Made by a program: the position numbers and the translations under genes. The notes under the pieces were generated by a model. That model saw nothing but the letters and a program-made list of their open reading frames with translations. It ran no database searches and was not told the origin of the DNA. Of a DNA stretch of 64,000 nt, positions 26,078 through 33,867 are shown piece by piece (the first letter of the stretch is position 1; the number at the start of each line of letters is the position of its first letter). The stretch comes from Alphaproteobacteria bacterium (GTDB lineage: Bacteria > Pseudomonadota > Alphaproteobacteria > TMED109): the NCBI GenBank assembly GCA_022819905.1, contig JAJEGJ010000088.1, forward strand, positions 1 through 64,000, given 5' to 3'.

Positions 26078-27142
26078 TCAGGCGACGGCCGCTTCCACGG
26101 CCCTTCCGACGTCCCGGGTGGTGGCGGTACCTCCCATGTCCGGGGTTCTCGGTCCGTCCGCCACCACGGCCTCGATCGCGCGCACCACCGCCATCGCAGC
26201 GGCCGACTGCCCGAGATGGTCCAGCATCATGGCCCCCGACCAGATCTGGCCGATCGGGTTGGCGATGCCGCGCCCCGCAATGTCGGGAGCCGAGCCATGC
26301 ACCGGTTCGAACATCGAGGGCCATTCCTGCCGGGGATTGAGATTCGCCGACGGTGCAATGCCGATGGTACCGGCCACCGCAGGCCCCAGATCGGAAAGGA
26401 TGTCGCCGAAGAGGTTGGAGCCCACCACAACGTCGAACCAGTCAGGATGCAGCACGAAATGGGCGGTGAGGATGTCGATGTGGAATTGCGCCGTACGGAT
26501 GTCCGGGTGGCGCCCCTTCGCGGCTGCGAACCGTTCGTCCCAGTAGGGCATCGTGTGCACGATGCCATTGGACTTGGTGGCGGATGTGACGTGCCGGGCG
26601 GAGCGGGTCGCGGCAAGCTCGAAGGCCCAGTCGAGCACCCGATCCACCCCGCGTCGAGTGAAAATGCTCTCCTGCATCGCCATCTCGTCGTCGGTACCCG
26701 TGTAAAGCCGTCCCCCGACCTCCGAGTACTCTCCTTCGACATTCTCCCGCACCACGACGAAGTCGATGTCGTCCGGCCCGCGATCCCGCAACGGCGACTC
26801 CATCCCGTTCAGGACGCGCACCGGGCGCACGTTGACGTACTGGTCGAAGCGGCGGCGAATGGGGATGAGCAGACCCCAGAGAGAGACATGGTCGGGGACC
26901 CCCGGATAACCGACCGCTCCGAGGAAGATGGCGTCATGACCGGCGATCTGGTCCAAGCCGTCTTCCGGCATCATCCGGCCGGTCGCATGATAGGTCTCAC
27001 AGCTCCAGGTGAACGAGTCCCACTCGAACGCGAACCCGTATCGGCTCGCGGCCGCGTCCATCACGCGCATGCCTTCCGGCACCACCTCCCGCCCGATCCC
27101 GTCGCCCGGAATGACTGCGATCCGATATCGCTTCGACGTCAT
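26078..27142 (-). CDS. Tartrate/D-malate dehydrogenase-type decarboxylating oxidoreductase
   Basis: A 354-residue member of the isocitrate/isopropylmalate dehydrogenase superfamily, closest by eye to tartrate dehydrogenase (TtuC) and D-malate dehydrogenase (DmlA). These oxidise a 2-hydroxyacid with NAD and may decarboxylate it. Seen: IAVIPGDGIGREVVPEG at the N-terminus, VVVRENVEGEYSEVGGR in the substrate site, SATKSNGIVHTMPYWD, DILTAHFVLHPDWFDVVVGSNLFGDILSDLG with metal-binding aspartates, and MFEPVHGSAPDIAGRGIANPIG for the cofactor. TSATKSNG and the missing LLTPG-type loop argue against leucine biosynthesis. The start has GGGAGAG upstream. Substrate remains open. Confidence 0.85.
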   Translation of the reverse strand: MTSKRYRIAVIPGDGIGREVVPEGMRVMDAAASRYGFAFEWDSFTWSCETYHATGRMMPEDGLDQIAGHDAIFLGAVGYPGVPDHVSLWGLLIPIRRRFDQYVNVRPVRVLNGMESPLRDRGPDDIDFVVVRENVEGEYSEVGGRLYTGTDDEMAMQESIFTRRGVDRVLDWAFELAATRSARHVTSATKSNGIVHTMPYWDERFAAAKGRHPDIRTAQFHIDILTAHFVLHPDWFDVVVGSNLFGDILSDLGPAVAGTIGIAPSANLNPRQEWPSMFEPVHGSAPDIAGRGIANPIGQIWSGAMMLDHLGQSAAAMAVVRAIEAVVADGPRTPDMGGTATTRDVGRAVEAAVA

Positions 27143-27188
27143 GTATCTCTCCCATCGACGAATGGCCCGCAGCAAATCGGGCGCCACC

Positions 27189-27338
27189 TCACCCCGCGGT
27201 GAGCCACACCACGGCCCCGAAGACCACGACGGCTATGGCCATCACCAGGAGGGTCCGGCGCACGCCTCGCACCAGGGCGGGAAAGATGAGCCGCAACAGC
27301 AGCACCGCCAAGATCGCAACCGCGAACTTGAGGATCAC
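27189..27338 (-). CDS. Small membrane protein, 49 residues
   Basis: A very short gene with a GTG start whose GTGA overlaps the stop of the upstream carbonic-anhydrase-like gene by four bases. The product has two hydrophobic stretches, about residues 2-22 (VILKFAVAILAVLLLRLIF region) and 31-47 (LVMAIAVVVFGAVVWLTAG region), joined by a basic loop VRGVRRT. It predicts a hairpin of two membrane helices. No family was recognised. A purine-rich GGTGGATG lies upstream. The overlap and the coherent hydrophobic pattern are the evidence that it is real. Confidence 0.6.
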   Translation of the reverse strand: MILKFAVAILAVLLLRLIFPALVRGVRRTLLVMAIAVVVFGAVVWLTAG

Positions 27339-28426
27339 CCTTCACATCCACCGGCCTGATAGTCGCGTGCGTACCCCTCGTAAATCTCCTTGCCCTGCCT
27401 GAAGTAATCCACCTCTTCGGGGCGAACTTCCCGGAACGGCTGGGCGGGCCGGCCGGCCCAAATCCAGCCCGCGCGCACGACCGTGCCCGGTGCCACCCAC
27501 GCCCGTGCGCCAACCAGTGCGTCATCTTCGATGGTCACGCCGGCGCAGACCGTGGCCCCCATGCCGACCAGGCACCGGTCGCCGATCCGGCAGGCGTCAA
27601 GCCGCACGTTGTGGCCGATCGTCACATCGTTCCCGATCTCGGCCGAAGCGCCGGTCTCGGCGACGTCGACAAAGGAGTTGTCCTGCACGTTGGTCCGGTT
27701 GCCAACCACAATGCGCCCGCGACCGGCACGCATGGCAGTGGAAAACCAGACGCTCGCACTCTCGCCGAGACGCACGTCGCCCCACACCGCCGCCGTGGGC
27801 GCCACGTAGGCGCTGGCAGGAATCACCGGCGAGGACCCGTTGCTTCCATGCAACGGGCCGCTCGACCCTGGTGGGCGAAATGCCGCGTCGTCCAGCGGGG
27901 GGAGCGGGTCATCGTCGGTGGCCGTCGCCGGCGAGGGCTCGGAGCGCCGCACGGCCGCCGCCAACTGTTCGACCTCTCCGTCGGCCAACGTCCGGACGGG
28001 CCGGGCCGGACTCCCCGCGTACAGCCGGCCGCCCGCCAGCTTCTTGCCCGGCGGCACCAAGGCACCTGCCGCAATGACCGCGCCGGTGCCGACCACCGCC
28101 CGGTCCATCACCACCGCAGCGTCCCCGACCACGACGCGATCGGCCAGCGTACAGCCGTGCACCAACGCATAGCGGCCGACGACGACGTCGGCTCCCACCA
28201 CGCTCCCATGGTCGTCATCGGCGATGTGCACCGTGGCCCTCGCGCCCAACCAGCATCCGGAACCGATCGAGATTCGCTCGCCGTCGCCGCGCAACACCGC
28301 AAGTCGCCCCAGATCCACGGCTTCACCCACCTCGGTCCGGCCAATGACGACGGCCCCCGGGCCGCATCGGAGCAGCGGCCTGACGGCGGGTTGATACTCG
28401 CGATAGGGCAACACCGTGGGATCCAT
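27335..28426 (-). CDS. Tandem gamma-carbonic-anhydrase-like fusion protein
   Basis: A 363-residue protein made of two left-handed beta-helix domains of the gamma-carbonic anhydrase/YrdA family, about residues 1-150 and 200-345, joined by an acidic/proline linker. In domain 1 the zinc-ligand positions read H67, R85, H90, and in domain 2 D254, H272, D277. Each domain alone lacks a full triad; together they hold exactly one of each ligand. Domain 1 also keeps the R46/D48 pair, and domain 2 keeps N246 and Q248 of the TNVQD motif. A strong AGGAGG site precedes the ATG. The normal family member is a single domain of about 175-180 residues acting as a homotrimer. Activity is inferred, not shown. Confidence 0.85.
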   Translation of the reverse strand: MDPTVLPYREYQPAVRPLLRCGPGAVVIGRTEVGEAVDLGRLAVLRGDGERISIGSGCWLGARATVHIADDDHGSVVGADVVVGRYALVHGCTLADRVVVGDAAVVMDRAVVGTGAVIAAGALVPPGKKLAGGRLYAGSPARPVRTLADGEVEQLAAAVRRSEPSPATATDDDPLPPLDDAAFRPPGSSGPLHGSNGSSPVIPASAYVAPTAAVWGDVRLGESASVWFSTAMRAGRGRIVVGNRTNVQDNSFVDVAETGASAEIGNDVTIGHNVRLDACRIGDRCLVGMGATVCAGVTIEDDALVGARAWVAPGTVVRAGWIWAGRPAQPFREVRPEEVDYFRQGKEIYEGYARDYQAGGCEG

Positions 28427-28543
28427 GCGGCGACCTCCTCGAGACGAACCGACCCGCGAGCATACGGGTGACCGGCCGCGGTGTGCGGTCGTGTGATATA
28501 AGCGGTTGACGATCTCGCCCGTCCGGGCCACCCATGCTGTGGA

Positions 28544-29104
28544 GTGCCGACCAACGTGTCCTGTCCCTCCTTCCGCGCCCTCGCCGCCACGCTTGTCCTT
28601 CCGTTGTTGTGCGCCGGGTTGGGCCCCATCGCATTCACCGCCTGCAGCGGCCCGGTCGAAATCACCCCACCTCCGGAGACACCGGCCGATCGAGCCAGAC
28701 GTGAACGGCTGGAGGCACAGGGAATCACACCCGGGTTCTCCCTTTCGGAACTCTTCGGCGGCGACGGCAAGTCGGCAGCGGGCGTGCAGATGGCGATCAA
28801 TCCCGAGCTCTGGCGGGCCGCGCTCGAGATTCTTGATTTCCTGCCGCTGGACTCCGTCGATTCGGTCGGCGGAGTCATCATCACCGAATGGACAGAGCTA
28901 GCCGACGCCCCGAGTGAGGAGATGAAGGTCGTGGCCCGGATTACCGGTCGCGAGTTGGCGGTGAGCAATTTGCGCGTCCGCGTGTACCGGCGGGTGCGCG
29001 CTGACGACGGCACGACGCAAGCGGCGACCGTGGCCGCCGAGACGGAAACCGCGCTCGAGGACCGAATCTTCACCCGCGCCCGCGCGTTGCTGGTCGCCCA
29101 GTAG
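28544..29104 (+). CDS. DUF3576 lipoprotein
   Basis: A 186-residue protein of the alphaproteobacterial DUF3576 family, of unknown function. An N-terminal signal segment (about residues 8-32) ends in FTAC, a lipobox-like site, suggesting a membrane-anchored lipoprotein. The conserved core runs from residue about 85: ELWRAALEILDFLPLDSVDSVGGVIITEW, then ITGRELAVSNLRVRVYRRV and an ending LEDRIFTRARALLVAQ. The start used is GTG; a second GTG four codons later has GGAG at a better distance and is an alternative. It is divergent from the carbonic-anhydrase-like gene. Confidence 0.8.
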   Translation: MPTNVSCPSFRALAATLVLPLLCAGLGPIAFTACSGPVEITPPPETPADRARRERLEAQGITPGFSLSELFGGDGKSAAGVQMAINPELWRAALEILDFLPLDSVDSVGGVIITEWTELADAPSEEMKVVARITGRELAVSNLRVRVYRRVRADDGTTQAATVAAETETALEDRIFTRARALLVAQ

Positions 29105-29228
29105 CGTCTGCGGCGGTGCAGCGCCGTCGCCACGCGAGGTTCGTGCCGCAGGGGGGCACCGGGTTCCGACCGGCCGGATTCGCTTGACCTCGGGCCCCAG
29201 TCTTGCCTACACATCTGCCTAGCGCTCT

Positions 29229-29305
29229 GGCGAGTGTAGCTCAGTGGTTAGAGCACCGGTTTGTGGTACCGGGGGTCGTGGGTTCAAGTCCCATCACTCG
29301 CCCCA
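29229..29305 (+). tRNA. tRNA-His (GTG)
   Basis: A full cloverleaf with anticodon GTG in the loop TTGTGGT between arms CCGGT and ACCGG. The acceptor stem pairs GCGAGTG with CACTCGC, and an additional 5' G faces C73, the extra base pair that identifies histidine tRNA. The CCA end is encoded. The T arm is GTGGG-TTCAAGT-CCCAT. Confidence 0.96.
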
Positions 29306-29441
29306 AAGGCCAAGGCGCGTTGGCTGGCCCCCCCTATTGGCCATTCGTGTCCGGCAGGAGCCGATCGGCACCGAGCGGGTGGCGGTTGCAGTCTGCGGCG
29401 GCTGACCGCGAGCGGGCGGTGACTGACCCGAGGGGCCGCGC

Positions 29442-30626
29442 CTACCAGATGTTTGCTTCGACGATCGGCATGTCCCGATAGATCCGGGCGACGTTAAATC
29501 GCGACAGATCAAGGGTTCGATATTCGCCGAACGTGACCAGTTCAGCGACGGCGCGGCCGGCAGCCGGTGCCTGCTGCAGGCCGTGGCCGCTGAAACCGTT
29601 GCAGAACAGCAAACCTTGCACCTCGGGATGCGGCCCCAGGATGGCGTTCTGATCGAAGACGTTGAAGTCGTAGTGACCGGCCCACGATCCGGTCAGCTTG
29701 ACCGCCTCAAACGCCGGAACCCGGGTCGCCAGCACCGGCCAGATGACCTCTTCCCACTCGGTGTATTCCATTTCGAAGTCGAGCGGGTCGCTGTCCGGGT
29801 CCCGTTCCCGCGCCGGCGACACGGTGGCGACGTAGCGACCGCTTTCCGGTCGAAACGTGACCCCCGTCGGATCGATGGTCAGAGGCGCGTGCTGCAGGTC
29901 GTCGCGGCAATCAAACACGTAGACGTAGCGCTTCTTCGGAACGACGGGGAGATCGACCTCGATGGTGGCCGCCAGCGCCCCAGCCCGGGAGCCCGCTGCC
30001 AGAATCGTGGTGCCGCCCCGAATCAATCCGTGCGTAGCGGTGGCGACGCCGGTGACGCGATTCCCGTTCCGGACCAGGCGCGTGATGTCGCCGTGCAGGA
30101 AACGGACCCCGAGCGACTGCGCCTTGTGACGGAACCCCATCAGCAGGGAATACGGATCAACCCAGCCCTCATTGGCAGACCCGAACACGGCCGCGTCGAC
30201 ACCTTGCCAGTTGACCCAGGGGAAGCGCTCCGAGAGCGCGTCGCCGGTCAGCCACTCGACTGCAGCCCGGTGGCCGCGCTGCACCTCCCAGTTCCGTCGC
30301 AACTGGTCGACATCGGTTCCCGACGCCATCAGCAGGTAGCCTTGCTCCCGGAAGGTCACATCGCATGCGGCGCCATCGACTGCCAGCATCCTGGCTGCCA
30401 TCTTGGCGAACTCGGCGCCGAACATCGACATGCGAATGTTCTCAGGAGTGGTGAACTGCTGGCGAATGCCGCCCAACGAACGCGTCGCCGCCCCTGTCTG
30501 GTAGGTCGGATCACGCTCGATGACCGCCACTGAACCGTCAAAATCTTCGGAGGCGGCCAGGAAATAGGCTGCGGCACAGCCCATGATGCCGCCCCCGGCG
30601 ATGACCACGTCGTGGCATTTCGTCAT
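29442..30626 (-). CDS. FAD-dependent oxidoreductase, FOXRED1-like
   Basis: A 394-residue flavoprotein of the DAO family (sarcosine/glycine oxidase type). The FAD dinucleotide-binding motif VVIAGGGIMGCAAAYFLA is at the N-terminus. Blocks such as SLGGIRQQFTTPENIRMSM, FPWVNWQGV, EGWVDPYSLLMGFRHKAQSLGV, PVVPKKRYVYVFDC, GSWAGHYDFNVFDQNAILGPHPEV and GFSGHGLQQAPAAGRAVAELV agree closely with human FOXRED1, a complex I assembly factor. The bacterial role could be amine or amino-acid oxidation; the similarity alone does not decide it. The ATG has GAGG upstream. It faces tRNA-His at its 3' end. Confidence 0.85.
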   Translation of the reverse strand: MTKCHDVVIAGGGIMGCAAAYFLAASEDFDGSVAVIERDPTYQTGAATRSLGGIRQQFTTPENIRMSMFGAEFAKMAARMLAVDGAACDVTFREQGYLLMASGTDVDQLRRNWEVQRGHRAAVEWLTGDALSERFPWVNWQGVDAAVFGSANEGWVDPYSLLMGFRHKAQSLGVRFLHGDITRLVRNGNRVTGVATATHGLIRGGTTILAAGSRAGALAATIEVDLPVVPKKRYVYVFDCRDDLQHAPLTIDPTGVTFRPESGRYVATVSPARERDPDSDPLDFEMEYTEWEEVIWPVLATRVPAFEAVKLTGSWAGHYDFNVFDQNAILGPHPEVQGLLFCNGFSGHGLQQAPAAGRAVAELVTFGEYRTLDLSRFNVARIYRDMPIVEANIW

Positions 30627-30970
30627 TCCGCGCACCTCGGACGGTTGCCCTGCTCGGTCCTCGGCTGGAGCCGCGCTCCGTTTGTCGCTGCAAGCGGCTC
30701 ACCCGGCGCCTCCCCGCCCCTTCAAGTCTAGTCTCTTGGCCCGTCGGGCTCCGCCCGCGTCAGGCCGCGCGGACGCGCCGCATCCGGTACCCGCGTTCCA
30801 GTCCGACTGCGCGGGTGCCCGCGATCGACACCTGGGCGCCAGCCCGGGGCGTCGTGATCCGGTGACGCTTCCGCGTCACTGGGTTACGATGGAAAATTCA
30901 TCTCCATCGCTTGTCGCCATCCACGATCCAGCGTTCCGGCGACCGCCAAGTGCACAGGAAGTCCGACGCC
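30627..30970. other. Divergent intergenic region
   Basis: 344 bases between the FOXRED1-like gene and the acyl-CoA dehydrogenase operon, transcribed away from each other. No gene is supported. It holds a promoter with an overlapping inverted repeat on the plus strand (listed separately). The part nearest the FOXRED1-like gene is very GC-rich and shows no clear promoter. Confidence 0.6.
30862..30890 (+). promoter_or_regulatory. Promoter with overlapping inverted repeat for the acyl-CoA dehydrogenase operon
   Basis: GTGACG and TACGAT hexamers spaced by 17 bases. A perfect inverted repeat, GTGACGC-TTCC-GCGTCAC, covers the -35 box and the first half of the spacer, where a dimeric repressor would block polymerase. 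The start codon of the first gene is about 80 bases further on. Confidence 0.5.
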
Positions 30971-32173
30971 ATGCTGCAATTCTCCGACCGTACCAACGAA
31001 CTGCTTGAACGCCTGAACACATTCATGGATGCACATTTCTATCCGAACGAAGAAGAGATCGAGGCGCAGATTGCCGAGGGTGACCGGTGGGCCCACCCAC
31101 CCTTGATGGAGAAACTCAAGGAGAAGGCGCGGTCGGAGGGCCTTTGGAACCTGTTTCTCCCCGAGTCGGAACACGGAGCCGGCCTGTCAAACTTCGAGTA
31201 CGCGCCGCTGTGCGAAATCATGGGGCGCTCCGAGCACGCCCCGGAAATCTTCAACTGTTCAGCGCCCGATACCGGCAACATGGAGGTGCTCGCCCGCTAC
31301 GGCACCGAGGCCCAGAAAGACCAATGGCTTGCTCCCCTGCTGGCAGGCGAGATCCGGTCAGCCTTCGCGATGACCGAACCCGAGGTGGCATCCTCGGACG
31401 CCACGAACATCGAATGCCGGATCGAACGCACCGGGGACGAATACGTCATTAACGGCCGCAAATGGTGGACGTCGGGGGCAATGTCGCCACGATGCAAGAT
31501 CCTCATCGTCATGGGCAAGACCGATCCGGGGAATCCGGATCGCCACAAGCAACAGTCGATGGTGCTGGTCCCCATCGACACACCCGGCGTTGAAGTCGTC
31601 CGACACCTGCCGGTATTCGGATTCGACGATGCGCCGCACGGGCATGCCGAAGTCATCTTCAAGGACGTGCGCGTGCCTGCTGACAACATGCTGCTGGGTG
31701 AAGGGCGCGGTTTTGAAATCGCGCAGGGGCGTCTCGGACCGGGCCGGATCCATCACTGCATGCGGCTGATCGGCCTGGCCGAGCGGGCGCTTGAGAAGAT
31801 GTGCAAGCGCGTGAAGTCCCGTGTCACCTTCGGCCGGCCGATCTCGGAACAGACCGTCACCCAGGAACGCATCGCCGAATCGCGGATCGCGATTGACCAA
31901 GCCCGACTGCTGGTGCTGCACGCGGCGTGGCGGATGGACACCGTGGGCAACAAGGAAGCCCGCAAGGACATCGCCATGATCAAGGTCGCCACGCCGCTCA
32001 TGGCGTGCAAGGTGATCGATTGGGCGATCCAGGCGCACGGGGGTGGCGGTGTCACGAGCGACTTCGGGCTGGCCGACGCGTACGCCAATGCCCGGACCCT
32101 GCGGCTCGCCGACGGGCCGGACGAGGTGCACCGCAACCAGATCGCGAAGCTTGAACTGCGAAGCTACAACTGA
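30971..32173 (+). CDS. Acyl-CoA dehydrogenase, ACAD10/11-like
   Basis: A 400-residue FAD-dependent acyl-CoA dehydrogenase. Seen: [23 protein letters not shown] (FAD and substrate region), [27 protein letters not shown], and a C-terminal [42 protein letters not shown]. The NGRKWW(T/W)SG and VTSDFGLA patterns are those of the dehydrogenase half of human ACAD10/ACAD11 and of bacterial LvaC-type enzymes. The chosen ATG follows an AGGAAG; in-frame codons before it do not resemble the family. It heads an operon with a kinase, a ligase and a hydrolase. Confidence 0.88.
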   Translation: MLQFSDRTNELLERLNTFMDAHFYPNEEEIEAQIAEGDRWAHPPLMEKLKEKARSEGLWNLFLPESEHGAGLSNFEYAPLCEIMGRSEHAPEIFNCSAPDTGNMEVLARYGTEAQKDQWLAPLLAGEIRSAFAMTEPEVASSDATNIECRIERTGDEYVINGRKWWTSGAMSPRCKILIVMGKTDPGNPDRHKQQSMVLVPIDTPGVEVVRHLPVFGFDDAPHGHAEVIFKDVRVPADNMLLGEGRGFEIAQGRLGPGRIHHCMRLIGLAERALEKMCKRVKSRVTFGRPISEQTVTQERIAESRIAIDQARLLVLHAAWRMDTVGNKEARKDIAMIKVATPLMACKVIDWAIQAHGGGGVTSDFGLADAYANARTLRLADGPDEVHRNQIAKLELRSYN

Positions 32174-32185
32174 TCGCACCTGACC

Positions 32186-32830
32186 ATGTGGCAACGTGTC
32201 GGCGCCCATCATCTTGCAGCTCTGGCGATCCTGACCCTGCTCGCCGCACTGGGGATCGCCGGCAATTCGCTGGCACAGCTAGCCAAGGATGCTGCGTACC
32301 AGAGCGAGGCGCGGCTCGGCCTGCTCAGCCGTGTCCAGGGACTGTCGCTCGAGCGCGCCGACAGGGACGCCGCCTTCCATCGCGTCGCGAACCGGCTGCT
32401 GATGACGAACGCGCGTGTCGATACGGGGGCGGCGCGCGAGATCGTCGACGGGGCTCGCGCCCTCGAGCGGAAGAACCGAGCCATGAGCACCTACCTCGCG
32501 GAAGTAAGTCCGATCCTCCCCGCGGAGGAGCGGGAGGCCTTTGCCGGCGACTTCCAACTCGTAACGCAGGCGGTCAGCGAAGTCGTGGTCCGCGCCGAGG
32601 CTTTGGCCGAAGAGCCCGGCGACTCGGCCCGGCTGGATTCGGTCGGCGCATCGACACGTGCCCTCGACGAGGTCCTGCTGCAGGCGCAGTCGCGCGTCGA
32701 GGGTGCGCTCAGCCGGGGCCGAAACCGGGCTGAAACCATCGTGGAACGAACCCGGATCTGGACCGGTTCGCTGGGCGCGGCGGCCTTGGTGCTTGCCGCG
32801 TTTGCGGCGCGAAAACGGGCCTTGTCATGA
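32186..32830 (+). CDS. Membrane protein with helical extracytoplasmic domain, unknown
   Basis: A 214-residue protein with two predicted membrane helices, about residues 8-29 (HLAALAILTLLAALGIAGNSL) and 192-208 (WTGSLGAAALVLAAFAA). Between them lie about 160 almost uninterrupted helical residues with heptad-like leucine/alanine spacing and no cysteine. The layout is that of the four-helix-bundle ligand-binding domains of chemoreceptors and histidine kinases, but no cytoplasmic signalling domain follows: only KRALS remains. No family was recognised. It sits 12 bases after the dehydrogenase and overlaps the kinase gene by four bases (ATGA), so it belongs to the operon. Confidence 0.7.
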   Translation: MWQRVGAHHLAALAILTLLAALGIAGNSLAQLAKDAAYQSEARLGLLSRVQGLSLERADRDAAFHRVANRLLMTNARVDTGAAREIVDGARALERKNRAMSTYLAEVSPILPAEEREAFAGDFQLVTQAVSEVVVRAEALAEEPGDSARLDSVGASTRALDEVLLQAQSRVEGALSRGRNRAETIVERTRIWTGSLGAAALVLAAFAARKRALS

Positions 32831-33867
32831 CGGTCGAGGGCTTGATCGAGGTGCGCGCGACGCACCGGTTCGACGAAGATACGCTGGCCGGATATCTGGC
32901 GGGCCGCCTGCCCGGGTTCACCGCTCTTGACCGAGTTCGGCAGTTCCACGGCGGCCAGTCCAACCCGACCTTTGCGCTTGAAGGGGACGGGACGATCTGG
33001 GTACTTCGGAAGAAGCCGCCGGGCGACCTGCTTCCGTCTGCGCACGCCGTCGACCGCGAATTTCGCGTGCAGGCCGCACTCCGGGATCAGGGCGTCCCGG
33101 TGCCCGAGATGTACTTGTTCTGTGACGACGACTCCGTCATCGGTACCCCGTTTTATGTGATGGAGTGCCTGCGCGGCCGGGTCTTCGATGACCCGATGCT
33201 CCCGGAGGTGGGGCCGGCGGACCGGGCGGCGCTGTATGACGCGATGAATCGGACGCTCGCGGCCATTCACCTGGTCGATCACGAGGCTGCCGGGCTTGCT
33301 GACTTCGGCCGCCCGGGAAACTACTTCGCCAGACAGATCGCACGGTGGACCCGGCAGTGGGAACTCAGCCGGACGCGCGAGGTTCCAGAAATGGATCGGT
33401 TGATCGAGTGGCTCCCCGCCAACATTCCGCCGGGCGATGAGACCGGCGTGGTACATGGCGATTACCGACTGGGAAACTTGATCTTTGCGCCTGACCGGCC
33501 CGAGGTGATCGGGGTACTGGACTGGGAACTCTCGACCCTCGGCCATCCCCTGGGTGATCTCGGCTACAACATCTCCGGATTCCAGATTCCGCAGTCGATC
33601 CGCCACGGCATCATGGGGCTGCCAGCCGAGTACGGCATCCCCGATCAGGCAAGCTACGTCGCCGACTATTGCCGACGAACCGGACGGGAACCCATCGATA
33701 CCCATTTCTACGTGGCCTTTTCGATGTTTCGGTTTGCGGCCATCGCAGAAGGCGTCCTGGCCCGCGGGCTCAGCGGCAACGCTAGTTCTTCCAACGCCAC
33801 CGAAGTGGGCGCACAGACGGTTCCGTACGCGCGGACGGCCTGGTCGCTGGTTTGCGGCGAGACCTAG
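32827..33867 (+). CDS. APH-family kinase, ACAD10/11-like phosphotransferase
   Basis: A 346-residue aminoglycoside-phosphotransferase-fold protein. Catalytic loop VVHGDYRLGNLIF near 208-220 and the metal-binding VLDWELSTLGHPLGDLGY near 233-250 are intact; the N-terminal ATP site has GGQSNPTFALEGDGTIWVLRKKPPG. These sequences match the kinase half of ACAD10/ACAD11 and LvaA-type kinases, which phosphorylate 4-hydroxyacyl-CoA. Its start overlaps the membrane-protein stop as ATGA and it abuts the ligase, which supports a shared pathway. Antibiotic resistance is an unlikely role given this context. Confidence 0.85.
   Translation: MTVEGLIEVRATHRFDEDTLAGYLAGRLPGFTALDRVRQFHGGQSNPTFALEGDGTIWVLRKKPPGDLLPSAHAVDREFRVQAALRDQGVPVPEMYLFCDDDSVIGTPFYVMECLRGRVFDDPMLPEVGPADRAALYDAMNRTLAAIHLVDHEAAGLADFGRPGNYFARQIARWTRQWELSRTREVPEMDRLIEWLPANIPPGDETGVVHGDYRLGNLIFAPDRPEVIGVLDWELSTLGHPLGDLGYNISGFQIPQSIRHGIMGLPAEYGIPDQASYVADYCRRTGREPIDTHFYVAFSMFRFAAIAEGVLARGLSGNASSSNATEVGAQTVPYARTAWSLVCGET

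Noticed and set aside
26078..27142. 3-isopropylmalate dehydrogenase (leuB)
   Set aside because: The substrate-site sequence RENVEGEYSEVGGR and SATKSNG fit tartrate/D-malate dehydrogenases, and no leu genes are nearby.
29309..29324. Terminator after tRNA-His
   Set aside because: Only a 5-bp GCCAA/TTGGC stem without a T run is present, too weak to call.
32827..33867. Aminoglycoside resistance gene
   Set aside because: The APH fold is shared, but the sequence pattern and the acyl-CoA dehydrogenase/ligase neighbours fit the ACAD10/11-type kinase.
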